Positions 33,110-47,363 of a DNA stretch of 64,000 bases are shown one piece after another (the first letter of the stretch is position 1; every line of letters begins with the position of its first letter). This DNA is from Blastomyces gilchristii SLH14081 (taxonomy: Eukaryota > Ascomycota > Eurotiomycetes > Onygenales > Ajellomycetaceae): positions 389,000-452,999 of the forward strand of contig NW_003101653.1 of assembly GCF_000003855.2 (NCBI RefSeq). The letters run 5' to 3'. Both the position numbers and the translations under genes were made by a program. Under the pieces are notes generated by a model, which worked only from the letters and a program-made list of their open reading frames with translations, was not told the origin of the DNA and did not search any database.

Positions 33110-35312
33110 GAGTCTGGGCGGACATTAAGGTCACTAAGGAGGCAGTCGGGTGAGTGGAAATAGGTTTAAGTGGTGTTTCCGCGCCTCTTGGAGGAAAAGG
33201 GGGAGGGGGATTTGGACGGGGAGTTGTTTCACCCCGAGGAGTGCAGCATCGGAGCAACCGGGGGTTGGCTGGGTACAAGCGAGTGGGCGGTTTAGGGGGG
33301 CGGGGGGAGAGGCAGAATGGGCACGGCGGCAGCGGTCAAAACAGAAGATCTAAATATAACTCAGAAGGTGAGGGCGCTGACGGGCGGCATGCCTAAATGC
33401 CAAAGGAGACAGGTAAGAATGAAAGGGTTGGCCTAGGAATGCTGCCGATCATTGAGGGATGACCGCGGGGAAGGTGGAGGGGGAAAGAACAAGAACGAGC
33501 AGGAGAAAAACAGAAGAAAAAAGCAAGAAAGCAAGAAAGAAATGAGGAACTACGCAGTTCCCCCGGCGCGAAAAGAGAGAAGCTGGAAATCAAGATGCTG
33601 TTCGAAATGAAGCCGGAGTTGGAGGAGTTGAAGTTCGACGTACGTTTGACATTACAATGAGGCTGAGTGCGCGGGACAGTCACGTTACCCGATGCCCTGA
33701 ACCACCACTTACTTCCGGCAGGATGGTCGTCGGGGAGCTGTTGAGGCGCCAATTCATATCGATTCGTGTTGATTGTTGCGCTGTCGACGTTTCTCTGGAA
33801 AGAGGGGTTGGTTTGCTACGAGATTTCGGATTTTTCTTTTTCTTTTTTAGTGAAAGTTCGTGCACGACTTTCGCTTGAATAAGCTCCACACTATCCGATG
33901 TCCCTTAAAGCCCGCAAGTTCGTATTTCTCATTTGGCCAGAGAGTTGGTGGCTACACCCGCTTTGCAGCCAGGAACCAGCCCAGCTTCACTTGCCTAGTT
34001 ACCGTGTAGAGAAAAAGAAAAAACACCTGCGGAGGGACCTCGACCGCCATTATCCATACCCAAGAGGGATGAAACAGACGAGTGAGAGCAGATCGCTGCT
34101 CAGCCAGGTTCCATGGATGGGTCCTCGGAAGGCCCAGCGGACATGGGCCGCCCCTGGGCAGGCCAAGGCTTTAAATTCACTCCACTTAAACCCGTCCGGT
34201 AAACCCGATAATGAAACTCTTCGATATAGTATTGCTGCAGACAAACCCCGCCGACGATGATCCACTGATACAGGATACACATGTAAATGCAGAAGTGGTG
34301 GGATGGGCGAACAACAAAGCATAAACGGATCTTATCATAGTCTTTCGCTCCGGAATGGAATTCAATAAAGTTCATCCAGAAAATATTTTCTGATGGTCAT
34401 CGCATCGGTGCCTAGTAACTGCTGCTACAAGCCGACCTATTTTTAGCGCGCTGGATTTCCTGTAGTTACCGCTTGTTGGGAAAGTTACAGCGTTACTCTC
34501 CGTCTTGCAGCGTAACTTTACTCCACAGATGGGTTATTGTGGTGGACGTATTGCTTGCGAAAACAGAATTTTCCCAGTCCCCTGAAAATTAGTAGTAAAA
34601 CACCACAAAAAAATCAAAATATCCACATTTCTCTAGAATCATTCAATATCATCCAATATACGTCTTTTTCAATCAAATATTGTAATGGGGCTGGGGGTGT
34701 GCGCTTCTTGCGGCACGAGAACAATAGCCAGCGGAACCACAATAATAAGAATATCAAAGAATCATCATCGAGAATAACCACACAAAGAATAGCTATATAC
34801 ACACACACACAAAAGAATATCATCAAATTGAACACGTAGGAAACACCACACATAAGAATCATCTAAGAATTGATACATATATGCAGCGAAGCCCGGCGAA
34901 AGGTTGTTCCAATCCGAGATCGCTCTGAGACCACTACATAGTCTCATTACCAAATTGGTTGATCCCAATACACAGTACTGCGTACGAAGGGCGCTATCAA
35001 AAGAATTGCGCCGGTAAAAAGACAGCTAGACAGCGCCACAAATCTTGGCAGAAATTCACACTGTATTTTATACTGAATATTCAGCTCTTGATTATTCCTT
35101 GTCTTCACTGCTATTTAACATGAAATCTGCAGGTCAATCTACATATCAATCTGCCTGCCAATCTGCCTGCCAATCTACCACCTTACAAAGTCAGATGAGT
35201 ATTCTATTTCTTCATCTACTCATACCGCCTTTCTTCTCTATACTCATTGCCATCTTCGAACTCTATAATCTTTTCAATATGTACAGAAATCTACTCAATT
35301 CATGTCTGTATC
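33110..35312. other. Intergenic flank up to the repeat block
   Basis: Promoter side of the preceding gene: purine/pyrimidine-biased to about 33.6 kb, ordinary composition to about 35.0 kb. A CA microsatellite lies near 34797-34811. At 34938-34974 a 37-nt stretch (ATAGTCTCATTACCA...GATCCCAATACAC) resembles an internal part of the 506-bp element further right. At about 35132-35180 a 12-bp unit (CAATCTGCCTGC) is repeated in tandem, right at the composition change. No host gene seen. Confidence 0.5.
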
Positions 35313-35772
35313 TAGACTGACCGTGTGACCGTGTCTGAGATCAGAATCAAACTTTACAGTTATTATATTACTTAAAAGCATTACTTCTGATCATGATTTA
35401 TATTCATTACATTAGTTTCAAATCACATTATTTTAAATATTAAAGATCTCAGATTCACTTTTTAAATAAAAATCTAGTCTTAAAGAAAGAATATATTTAA
35501 ATTCTTAATCACATTTTCATTCTGATTTCATTATTAAGAATTGTATTAAATGAGATTATAAAATTATTTCTTACTTATATAATATTATAACATAGTACTC
35601 ATTTATTGAAAATTCAATAGAGTGTTATTAAATATTATTACTTTTCTAAACACAGATTATAATTTATATAATTTTAATTATAAAAAAAAATATAAAATAT
35701 AAAAAAAAACAAAAATAAAAATAAAACAAAAACAAGAAAAAATCATAATAAAAAAAAAGAAAAAGAAAAAAG

Positions 35773-38700
35773 TATAACAGATCTACACTTAGACTGACCG
35801 TGTGACTGTGTCTGAAATCAGAATCAGATTTTTTAATAGTTTCATTATTAATTTAACTGATCTCATTACACAGTTTTAATATTAGATAGTAGTCTTATAC
35901 TGTCTCAGTAAGACTTACTATCTACTCTTATCACATTTTTCAAATAAGATCATGATTTTCACTTCTCAATTTAAATTATTTTTATTGCTTTAAATGACTT
36001 TAAATCTCATTTAAGTGTTATCAAAAAGTATTACTTTTTAAAAAATTAAAAATAGTCTAAAAAAAACCTTAAAATATCTAAAATAGTAACTTTATGCTAA
36101 GAATGAAACTAAATGAGATTAAATAAGATTACTTTCTTATTTTTTTCAAGTCATGGTCTTATTTTAAGATCTGATATATAGTCACTTTGCATGTTTTTTT
36201 GATGACTAGTCTCAGCGGGATTCACGCTAAGAAATGTATGAGACCAGATTAAATGAGATCAAATGTGAAATTCATGATTTCAGTGACCAGTCTACCTACA
36301 CTGAATAGATTGATATAATATTGATAGGTCTTATATAACAAAGAGAAAAATATTAGAGAAGAAAAAGAAAGAGAAAGTGTGAGAATTAATAATTGAAGTG
36401 AATATTTATACATGTATGTAATAATGTATGTAATGAAGCTTCAGAGCAGAAGAATCTATACACATTCATAGCAGCTGAGAATCAGCAATTGAGAATGACT
36501 GAGAATCAGAGTGTACATATTCAAGAATAAAGTGATTGAAATCTGTGAAGTGTAATAAAATAGTCTATATAATTAATTAGATGCAGTCTGTCACATTAGT
36601 TCTCTCTTTTCAGAAGCAGTTTTCATCAGTTAAGAACTGCTGTTTCAAATAATACAGAACTCAGAGTTCAGATCAAATGATTATATCTGACTTATTTTAC
36701 AAGATATTATCAGCTACAGCTATGAAGTCTCTTATCAAGAATATTCTCAATCTCTCATTCAAGTTTGTTATCTTCTTCTACAATCTCTGACAGTTGTCAG
36801 TCAAAAGTCAGTTGAGAAGAGAACAGATCAGTAGCAGTGCAATGAAGTAAGCTTATATAAAACACATTATAAATCTCTGATGAAGTATTAAGATAATAGT
36901 TATAACTGTCTAGAATCTCTGTCACTGTGTATTTTACATGATAATAGTTTAATGTATGAGATGAGTGTGTAGTCTATATATTCTTAAGATTTAATTATAT
37001 AAGATCTTCTATCTTATACTGCTCTGTGAGATCTTATCAGATATTGACTTAATCTTCTTAATCTTATTTAGCACTTGTCATGAAGGCTTCTGCTCAGTTA
37101 CAGATATCTTGAAGTTTTATTACTATATTATCAGTGATCTGAATCAGACTGTGAGAATTCAGTGTGAACTGTGTAATTTCTAGAAGATCTAACATCTTCA
37201 TATGATAATCATATGTAAGAAAGAATGAGCTTATATCTGTTAAAACAGCATCTTGATCATTGATAGTGATCTCTATATATAGAAGAAAATCATGTTAATT
37301 ATCTTATAAGTAATTGTAGAACTTATAAAGATAATTCTTTATAATCTGAATTGTTCATTCTGATGTATCATCAGTCTCAGAGTGATAGACAGTTGACAGA
37401 CAGTGTATAATCTTGAGAACTTGACAGATTCTTGTTCAGACAGTACTTATAAATTGACAGCTCTGATTCAATACTATAGATCTCAGTAATTCATATATCT
37501 GATAGAACAGACTCTGTAGAAAAGCTTCAGTGACTTATTCAGTATTTATCTTATTACAAGATTTTAATATTATATCTTTACTCAATTGATTTACAATGAT
37601 CAGAATGTTTCTACAACTCTTACTCTTAGATAGATTAATAGTGAAGTTAATGACTATATCTTATCAGATTCTATCAGAGATATTGAGTGATTTCAATAGA
37701 TCTTTTTTATAATTGTTTTATAAGATAACAGAAGAACAGTGATTGCAGTTTCAGACAAAGTGTCTGATATTATTTAATATCTCAGATCAGTAGAACTCTT
37801 AGAAGATTATTCTATACAGTTGTTCACAGTCTGAATAATCAGTTATACATAAATCATACATCTCTTACATTATTCAGATGCATAAGAATTTGAAGTGAGA
37901 GACTCAGCATTGTTCACAGAATCATAGAATGTTATTATCATTGATTGAACATTCTAAGATATCAGTTCTTATACATAGTTCTGAGAGAAATCAGAATACT
38001 TCTTGATATACTGCTTTGATGAGAGTCTGAAGAAGTTCATCAGTCTGAGCTACTGCATATCACAGTTCATTCAGTGTAGAGAAAGTAAAGATATCAATAT
38101 CAGTGTCAGTTCAGAGAGAAGATATTCTAATTGAAGAAGTGTGTATAGTATCATGAGGTGTTCTATTTTGATCAATCAATATCTTCAGATTTAAGAGCTG
38201 ATGTTCTCAGTTCATTCAGCATATATCTGTCATATTGAAAGATATATCTTATTCTCATTGTGAGAGAGTGTCTGTCATCAAGTTCTGACTGCTGAAGCAA
38301 TAATGTATTGTAAAATGAAAGCAGCTTAGAAATTCAGATTATTATATCTGTTATTCAGTGAGTTTATAAGTGATTGTGAAGTACTTGAGATTCTTATAAT
38401 CTGTGATTATCTTAAATTTAAAGACACTTTGAAGTTCAGAGTCTTATTCTTCTAGACAGTGTATAATTATGAGAAGTTTCTTATCATAGATCTCATAATT
38501 GCATTCAGCAGAACTCAGTTTCTTAGATATAAAGATATATAATTATAGAATATCTTCATCATCATATTACAATATCACTTCTTCTATCATATAGTTAGAG
38601 AAATCAGCTTCAACAACTGTTTCATAATCAGAGTCAAATATCATTAGCAGAGAGATATTGATGAATATCTTCTTCATCTATATAAATGCAGCTTCAGCAT

Positions 38701-41700
38701 TCACTGATCACTGAAATACTGAGTCTTTCTTGATAAGTTCTGTAAATGATCTTATGATATCTGAGAAGTTTTGTATAAATCACTGATAGAAGTTAGCAAA
38801 TTCAATGAAGCTTTATACATCTTTCACAGTACACAGAGCCTTTCATTCAAGAATAGCAGAGACTTTCTCAGAATTCATTTGAATTCTCTTGCCAGCTTCT
38901 ATAATAAAACTTAGATATTTAATACTCTTGACTTTAAAGTCACACTTATCAATATCTATTAGTAGTTCTGTTTCTCATAGTTATTGTAATATCTTCTATA
39001 CATATTCTTGATATTCTTTCCTGAACTTATCAGTGAAGATGAGAATATCATCAAGATATACAGATATAAATTCATTAAGAAAATGTCAAAGTGCTCAGTT
39101 AATATACTTCTGAAATGTACTGAGAGTATTAGCTAGTCTGAAGAGAGTAACTATTCATTCAAAGAGATTATATCATATTTAAAATGCTGTAAGTCACTTA
39201 TCTTCTTCAGTGATACAGATCTTATGAAACACAGTGATGAGATCTAGTTTTATAAATCATTGAACTTATTCAATGTGAGCTAGAATTTCATTGATAAGAG
39301 ATAGCAGATAGCAGTCTTTCTTTGTTATTCTGTTCAGTTCTTAATAGTTTACACAGAATCAGAGTTCTTTATCTGATTTCTTTGCAAAGAGAATAGAGAC
39401 TGCAGTGAAAGAATTGCTAACATATATAAATTCTTTATTCAATAGATTATTGAGTGTCTTTTGAAGAAGAAGAAGTTTATCTTAAGACATGTTATAAAGA
39501 AAGTCTTATAATGATTCAGAGTTCTTATCATTCTTCTTCTTTAACTTGATACTGTGATTCACTTCAGAATCTTGTAAGAGAAGTATATTTATAATATTAT
39601 CTTATCAGAAGACATCTAGATATTCATGATATTATTAAAAGAGTTTTGTACAAGAATCTGTTATTATAATACAGAATAACTTTTCTAGAGTCTTTTTAAT
39701 ATCAGTCAGACTAGTGAAATAAATTATCATATAATTCTGCTATCAGTGACTTCTTTTTTAAAGCACTTTATATACATTAGCAGAGATCTGTGTCAGATTC
39801 ATGATCTTGTGAATGTTATCTTCATGAATTCTATCATTGTTAGAGAATATCAAGCTTCTGTTTCAAGTGTTCAACAAGATGCCTTGTTCAGATAGTCATA
39901 TAAGTTCTAATATAAGATTATAATCAAGATTATTAACTTTATATATATAGATATCTTCATATTAATGTTCTCTCACATCTATGATCAACTTCATCATGTA
40001 ACAGATACAAATGTCTTTTGAGTTATCAAATTCTACAAGAAGTCAGAGTTTTGATAAGAGAATATACTGAAGATTGTAATATCTTATAACTGAAGATTTA
40101 ATCATTGTATAATGACATAGATCACTGTCTATTATAGCTTTCATATTATATATATTATCAATCACAGTAGATATAAGAATTGTATTCATTGTCATTTTCT
40201 CTTTAAATCATTGTTATCTGACCTCTTCAAGCTTCTGTTTACAAATTTGAACAGAAGCTAATCTTTTTCCTGTTTTATCAGAGTATTCTCATAGTTATCT
40301 TTCAAATTCTTCTCTAATGTAACATGGTTGATGTGGACAGGCACTGATTCATTCTTTAAGTGAGAAGATATATAGACTGATTAATAGTTAGAAGTAATAT
40401 GCTCTGATCAGTTACAGTTGATACACACTTCTTATTAATATTAATCAGTGACTTCTTCAGAAGTGATCTCAGAAACTCAGAAGCCTGTTCAGACAGCAGA
40501 GATTCTTACTTATATATAGATATTTGAGTCTACTCAATTCATGACATCTGCATTATTATTATTCTTTAATATAGATGTATAAGTATAATATCTTCTATCA
40601 CTGTTCTGTATACTCTTGAGCTTGATAAGATGATCATTCAATGTTCAGAGTTGTATACAGAAATCTTCATAAGTCTGATCTTCATCTATACTTACAAGAA
40701 TCTGTAAGAGTTCAAAAGTTAATATCTTCTTGAGCATGCTAATCTTCATTCAATTCTCTCAAGATTGATTATCTACTTCTAGAATCTTGATGTTGAAGTC
40801 AGAAATGAATGTTGTAAGAGAAGTGTTTCTCTATCAGACACTCTGTAATTAATTTAACACTTTCTGTTGCATGGCAGTGTCTCAGAACAGAACATCAAGA
40901 TATTTAATAATATTATCAGATGTTCACAACACTGATTCATATACTTTTATTCATGAATGAAACTTCTGTTTCACACAATTCTTCAATTATTCATTGATAT
41001 ATCAATCTTGATTAATTAATAAACTGATGACATCTTCATCTACACTCAGTTTTGTAAGTATTTCCATTTTTTATAATGAGTAGAGAGTGAGATCAGAAGC
41101 ATTAAAATATATAAGAGTATTTAGATATTCTTTCAGTACTTTTATATTCAATTCTGTAGATATTGAAATTGCATGAATTTCTTGTTGTGATAATTGTTAA
41201 ATCTCTTCATATTAATGTTATTGAGTTGCATGCATATCAGCTATTTATTGTTATTGTAATTTCAACATTGCTCAGAGTCACTGTGATATCATGTCTATAC
41301 TTATATTCAAGAGTTCTCTTATATTATTGTTAGACATGATTATATTGATCATTGAATGTGTAATTATATGAATATCTCATATATCTGAGATATCAGAACT
41401 CTCAGATCTTTTACTGATATTCTCTTATAAAATCTTACTCTCTTTGTAAGATCTTGTTACAGAGTCAAAGTGACTGATGAGCAAGCTTCTATCTGAGAAC
41501 TCAGTGTCTGCTTAACTGTTTGACTGTTTCTCTATTTCTTACATATCATTACACATTCAGATATCTCAGTAAGTAATCATTTCTAATAAAGAGATAATGA
41601 ATGCGAATAATTATTTCTAATAAGAAGACAATGAACATTTTTCTAGTATAAGAGATCTACACTGAATAGATCAGTATGATATTGATAGATCTTATATAAT

Positions 41701-41956
41701 AAAGAGAAAAACATTAGAGAAGAAAAAGAAAGAGAAAGTGCAAGAATGAGTGATCAAAGTGAATATTTATATGTGTATGTGATAGTATACACAGTGGAGC
41801 TTCAGAGTGAAAGAATCTATACATGTTCATAACAGCTGAGAATTGATGATTGAGAATGACTGAGAATCAGAGCATACGCGTTTGAGAATGAAGCGGTTGA
41901 AATCTGTGAAGTGTAATGAAATAGTCTATATAATTGATCAAGCGCAGCCCGCCACA
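35773..41956 (-). mobile_element. Ty3/gypsy chromovirus-type retrotransposon A, full length but degenerate
   Basis: LTRs of 310 bp at 35773-36595 (interrupted by a 505-bp element) and 41647-41956. Consensus ends are TGTAAGAGGCCTACGCT and TGTCACA in plus orientation. Pol runs on the minus strand: reverse-transcriptase remnants (complement of about 39290-39440, FCVNY-ELN type) match those in B and C, with integrase and gag remnants to the left and right as expected. Frames are full of stops. It is inserted in the A-rich tract of X copy 1 (flanks AAAAG and AAAAA, a possible 5-bp duplication). The right-hand LTR (5' in element sense) keeps several CG dinucleotides; the left one does not. Confidence 0.88.
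35790..36294 (+). mobile_element. 506-bp-family element, copy 1 (505 bp)
   Basis: Ends TAGACTG...CAGTCTA. It sits inside the left LTR of retroelement A, with an 8-bp duplication TCTACACT (35782-35789) / CCTACACT (36295-36302); the one mismatch is C/T. No ORF. A motif GTGTTATCAAAAAGTATTAC lies about 225 bp from the left end. Confidence 0.92.
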
Positions 41957-42025
41957 AAAAAAAAAGAAAAGAAAAAGAAAATAAAAAGAAAAGAAAAAGA
42001 AAAAAAAAGAAAAAAGAAAAAAAAA
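41957..42025. repeat. A-rich tract of element X
   Basis: Mostly A with scattered G and T. This is the continuation of the A-rich tract at 35680-35772 into which retroelement A inserted, and its T-rich complement is 59225-59410 in X copy 2. Confidence 0.75.
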
Positions 42026-43140
42026 TTAAGATTGCAGAGCTGTACTACTCTTAAAATACTCACTTCTCAGAGTCTTTATAATATTTATTATTAATTATAT
42101 ATTTCTTATAGTGAGAGTAATATAGCTGTGATAAGTTATTATCTTAATATTATCTAATAAATAATTAGTATATATCTGTATAAATGTGAATAATTAGAAA
42201 ATATACACTTAAAAAGTGTGATCAGAGTGAACTCTGCTATCACTTAAATAATATTAAGAACAGAATACTAAAATTGATGATTCTCTTTATTAATTTCATA
42301 GATAAGATGTGTGAAGATAATCTTAAGAAATATAAGATCTCTTAACTTCTGATAAAAACAGATCTTATAGAGATACTCTATTTTCATAATATCAGAAACT
42401 GAGTATTATTAAAAAGTATTACTTTTATATAATATATATACACTTACTGCAGTAATTCATTCTCTGCATATATAGCTGAGAATTGTGGCTTTTTCATATC
42501 ACACAGCTTTTCTTAAGATGCTGTTATTAGTTTGTAATTTATACAGTCTCTCAGTTCAGTATGTGCTGTATATATACAACTCTGTGTACTGAGACTGTAT
42601 TAATCATTATAATCTGATGTAATACTCACTTTTTATAAGTCATGTTTCATTTTATTGAGAGAGAAGAGAGAGAATATGACTACTGTTTTATTAAGAAAGA
42701 GAATAGATAATTAATACTGTAGAAAATAATTTAATTTCTTCTATATTTAAAATTTGATTAGTCTATACTCTTCAATTTGAGAATTTCTGAGAGTGTTTTA
42801 ATAGTTTTCATACCAGCTTGAAATTAGTGATGAGTTGAAGAAGAGAAAAGAGAGAAGAAAGAAATAAGAATAACTTATCTTTATAATATAAAAACAGAGA
42901 ATCACTGTAATTATTCTCTCTAGTAATAAAGATCTATTTTCTACATGTATCTCTGATATAGATTATATAATAACTGTATATAAAGAATATCAATAGTATA
43001 TGTATTAAATAAAGATAATATTACTATATAATACTGTAGCTGTTTCTGTACATCACTGAAAGCTATTAATATTTTCTTTGAGTCTCTTTATATTTAATAA
43101 GTTAATAATATATTTCAATACACTTTCTCTTTCATCATCA

Positions 43141-43150
43141 TTATTATCAC

Positions 43151-43192
<42 letters not shown>

Positions 43193-43200
43193 CATTATTA
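43141..43200. repeat. ATT/ATC trinucleotide repeat in element X
   Basis: About 60 bp of (ATT)n with ATC interruptions. The corresponding place in X copy 2 (about 58030-58125, complement) has a longer mixed ATG/ATA array. Translated, it gives meaningless His/Tyr runs. Confidence 0.8.
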
Positions 43201-44055
43201 ATATTATATTATTACTGATTATCTTCTCTGTCTTCACTCTCTTTTAATACTTATTAAAATTAATTATATCATCTCTCTTCAAATATTCTGCAGTTCTGTG
43301 AACTATCAAGACATATAAGCACTGTCACAGATTAAAGAATGAGAAGAAGAAGATATTTAAGTAAGAGAAGACAGATTATAAGACATGTTATAATGTTCTG
43401 AAAAGACTTTATAAAAGAGTAGAATAATAATTGTAAGAGGCCTACGCTGAATAGATCAGTATGATATTGATAGGTCTTATATAATAAAGAGAAAAATATT
43501 AGAGAAGAAAAAGAAAGAGAAAGTGTGAGAATCAGTGATCAAAGTGATTAATATTTAAATACATATGTGATAATGTATACAGTGAAACTTCAGAGTGAAA
43601 GAATTCATACATATTTATAGCAGCTGAGAATCAGTGATTGAGAATGACTGAGAATCAGAGTGTACATATTTGAGAATGAAGTAGTTGAAATCTGTGAAGT
43701 GTAATAAAATAGTCTATATAATTGATCAGATACAGCTTGTCACATTAGCTTCTCTCTTTCAGAAGCAGTTCTCATCAGTCAAGAGCTGCTATTTCAGATA
43801 ATGTAGAACTCAGAGTTCGGATCAGTTAATTATAGCTAACTCATTTCATGAGATATTATTAACTGCAGCCGCGGAGTCTCTTATCAAGAATATTCTCAAT
43901 CTCTCACTCAAGCTCATTATCTTCTTCTATGATACCTGGCAGCTGTCAGTCAGAAGTCAGTTGAGAAGAGAATGAATCAGTGACAGTGTAGCAGAGCAAG
44001 CTTGTATGAAAGATATTATAAATTTCTGATGATATATTAAGACAGTAGTTATGAC

Positions 44056-44561
44056 TAGACTGACCGTGTGACCGTGTCTGGGACCAGGACCAGATTTTTT
44101 GATAGTCTCATTACCAATTCGACTGATCCCATTACACGGTTTTAACATTAGATAGTAGTTTCATACTGTCTCAGTGAGACTTACTGTCTACTCTTGTCAC
44201 ATTTTCCAAATGAGACCATGATTTCTACTTCTCAATTTAAATTATTTTTATTGCTTTAAATGACTTTAAATCTCATTTGAGCATTACCAAAAAGCGTTAC
44301 TTTTTAAAAAATTAAAAATAGTCTAAAAAAAACCTTAAAATGTCTGAAAATAGTAACTTTATGCCAAGAATGAGACTAAATGGGATCAAATGGGACCACT
44401 TTTTCATTTTTTTCAAGTCATGGTTCCATTTTAAGATCTGATATATAGTCACTTTACATGTTTTTTTAATAGCCAGTCCCAGGGGGATTCACGCCAAGAA
44501 ATGTATGGGACCAGACCAAATGGGATCAAACATGAAATTCATGGTCCCAGCGGCCAGTCTA
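44056..44561 (+). mobile_element. 506-bp-family element, copy 2
   Basis: TAGACTGACCGTG...GGCCAGTCTA, flanked by a perfect 8-bp duplication GTTATGAC (44048-44055 and 44562-44569). The empty site is visible in retroelement A near 36900 (TAGTTATAACTGTCTAG). This is the least mutated copy and keeps GCATTACCAAAAAGCGTTAC. No ORF. Confidence 0.95.
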
Positions 44562-47363
44562 GTTATGACTATCTAGAACTTCTATCACTTTATACTTGAT
44601 ATAGTGATAATTCAGTGTACAAGATGAACATGTGATCTGTATATTCTTAAGATTCAATTATATCAAGTCTTCTATCTTACATTATTCAGTAGAGTCTCAG
44701 TGAACATTGATTTGATTCTCTTGATCTTGTTTTACAGTTATTATGAAGATCTCTGCTCAGTCATGAACATCTCAGAGCTTTGTTACTATACTATCAGTAA
44801 TCTGAATCAGACTGTGAGAGTTTAGTGTGAACTGTGTAATCTCTAGAAGATTCAACATCTTCATATAATAACTGTTTGTAAGAAAGAACAGGCTTATATC
44901 TGTTGAAACAGCATCTTATTCATTGATAGTGATCTCTGTGTGTAGAAGCAGATCATATCAATTATCTTATAAGTAATTACAGAACTTATAGAGATAATTC
45001 TTTACAGTCTGAATTATCTGTTCTAATGCATTATCAGTCTTAGAGTAATAGATAGTTAACAGACAGTATATAATCTTGAGAACTTGACAGATTCTTGTTC
45101 AGAGAGCACTCACAAATTGACAGCTCTGATTTAATACTATAGATCTCAGTAATTTATGCATCTGATAGAATAAGCTCTGTAGAAAAGCTTTAATGACTTG
45201 TTCAGTATTCATCTTATTACAAGGTTTCAATATTACATCTTTGCTTAATCAATTCACAATGATCAAAATGTTTCTATAATTCTTACTCTCAGAAAGATTA
45301 ACAGTGAAGTTAATTACTACATCTTATCAGATTCTATCAGAGATATTGAGCAGTTTTAGCAGATTTTTTCTACAGTTCTTTTATAAGATGATAGAAGAAT
45401 AATAGTTGCAGTTTCAGATAAAACATCTGATACTATTTAATATCTCAGATCAGTAGAATTCTTAAGAGATTATTTAATACAGTTATTCACAGTCTGAATA
45501 ATCAGTTATATACAAATCATGCATCTCTTGCATTATTCAGATGTGTAAGAATTCAGAGTGAGAGACTCAGTATCATTCACAGAATTACAGAGCATTACTA
45601 TCATCTATTGAACATTCTGAGATATCAGTCTTTATATGTAATTCTGGAGAGAATTGAGGCACTTCTTATTATACTGCTTTAGTGAGAATTTGAAGAAGTT
45701 CATCAGTCTGAGCTACTATATGCCACAGTTCATTTAGTGTAGATTTAAAAGAAGTTGAGATATCAGTGACAGCTCTAATCAGAGAAGTGTGTATAGTATT
45801 ATAAACTGTTTTATCTTGATTAACTAATATCTTCAGATTTAAGAGCTGATACTCTCAGTTCATTCAGTGAGTATCTGTTACATTGAATAATATATCTTAC
45901 TCTCATTGTGAGAGAGCATCTGTCATCAAGTTCTGATCATCAGAACAGTAGTGTATTATAAAATAAAAGCAGCTTAAAAACTCAGATTATTATATCTGTT
46001 GTTCAGTGAGTTTACAGATAGTTATAAAGTGCTTGAGATTCTTATAATCTGTGATTATCTTAAATTTGAAGATGCTTTGAAGTTCAGAGTCTTATTCTTC
46101 TAGACAGTGTATAATTGTAAGAAGTTTCTTATCATAGATCTCATAGTTGTATTCAGTGAAACTCAGTTTCTTAGACATGAAGATGTATAATTGTAAGACA
46201 TCTTTATTATTATATTACAATATAGTTTCTTCTGTGATATAATCAGAGAAATCAGCTTCAACAACTGTTTCACAATCAGAATTAAATATTATAAGTAGAG
46301 AGATGTTGATGAATATCTTCTTCATCTGTATAAATGCAGCTTCAGCATTCACTGATCATTGAAATACTGAGTTCTTCTTAGTAAGTTCTGTAAGTGATCT
46401 TACAATATCTGAGAAGTTTCATATAAATCATTGATAGAAGTTAGCAAATCTGATGAAGTTTTATACATCTTTCACAGTGTATGAGATCTCTTATTCAAGA
46501 ATAGCAGAGACTTTCTCAGAATTCATTCAGATCTTCTTATCAGCTTCTATGATAAAGTCTAGATATTTTGTACTTTTAATCTCAAAATCATACTTGTCTA
46601 TGTCTATTGATAGTTCTGCTTCTCATAGTTATTGTAATATCTTTTACATGTATTCTTGATATTCTTTTCTGAATTCATCAGTGAAGATAATAATGTTATC
46701 AAGATATACAGATACAAATATATTAAGAAAGTCTCAGAGTGCTCAGTTGATATACTTCTGAAATGTACTGAGAGTGTTAGCCAGTTTAAAGAGTGTGACT
46801 ACTTATTCAAAGAGATTATATTATGTTCAGAATACTGTAAGTTACTCATCTTCTTCAGTGATACAGATCTTATGAAATGTGATAATAATATCTAGCTTTG
46901 TAAATTATTGAGCTTGTCTGATACAAGCTAGAGTTTCATTAATAAGAGATAAAGAATAACAGTCCTTCTTTGTTAATCTGTTCAATTCTTGATAATTCAC
47001 ACAGAATTGAAGTTCTTCATCTGATTTCTTTATAAAGAGAATAAAGACTGCAGTGAAAGAGTTGCTAATGTATATGAATTCTTTATTCAATAGATTATTG
47101 AGTGTCTTTCAAAGAAGAAGAAGTTCATCTCAGACCATGTTATAAAGAGAGTCTTATAATAATTCAGAGTTCTTACTGTCTCTCTTTTTCAACTCAATAC
47201 TGTGATTCACTTCTGAATCTTGTAAGAGAGGTAGATTTGTAACATTATTATCTTATCAGAAGATATCTAGATATTCATAATATTATTAAGAGAGTTTCAT
47301 ATGAGAATCTGTTATTATAACACAGAATAATTTTTCTAGAGTCTTTTTAATATCAGTCAGACT

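Larger units (their letters stand above)
35313..43431 (+). mobile_element. Element X, copy 1 (partial; split by retroelement A)
   Basis: Starts TAGACTGACCGTGTGACCGT, the same terminus as the 506-bp elements, at 35313, and occupies 35313-35772 and 41957-43431. Retroelement A is inserted in its A-rich tract, and it is then cut at 43431 by the LTR of retroelement C, so its right part lies outside what I can see. Its 41957-43431 segment is a near-exact inverted copy of 57808-59230 in X copy 2, and 35641-35772 matches the rest of that A-rich tract. No readable ORF survives. A terminus shared with elements that make 8-bp duplications suggests a hAT-like DNA transposon. Strand is given by the orientation of this terminus. 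Confidence 0.7.

Noticed and set aside
33898..34260. 120-codon plus-strand open frame upstream of the repeat block
   Set aside because: Composition and content look random, it is overlapped by minus-strand frames of similar size, and no motif is recognisable.
35132..35180. Short tandem repeats resembling a CRISPR-like or centromeric array
   Set aside because: Only two to three copies of a 12-mer, no spacers, eukaryotic context.
41882..42094. 70-codon Lys-rich open frame
   Set aside because: Spans the LTR of retroelement A and the adjoining A-rich tract; the lysines come from poly-A.
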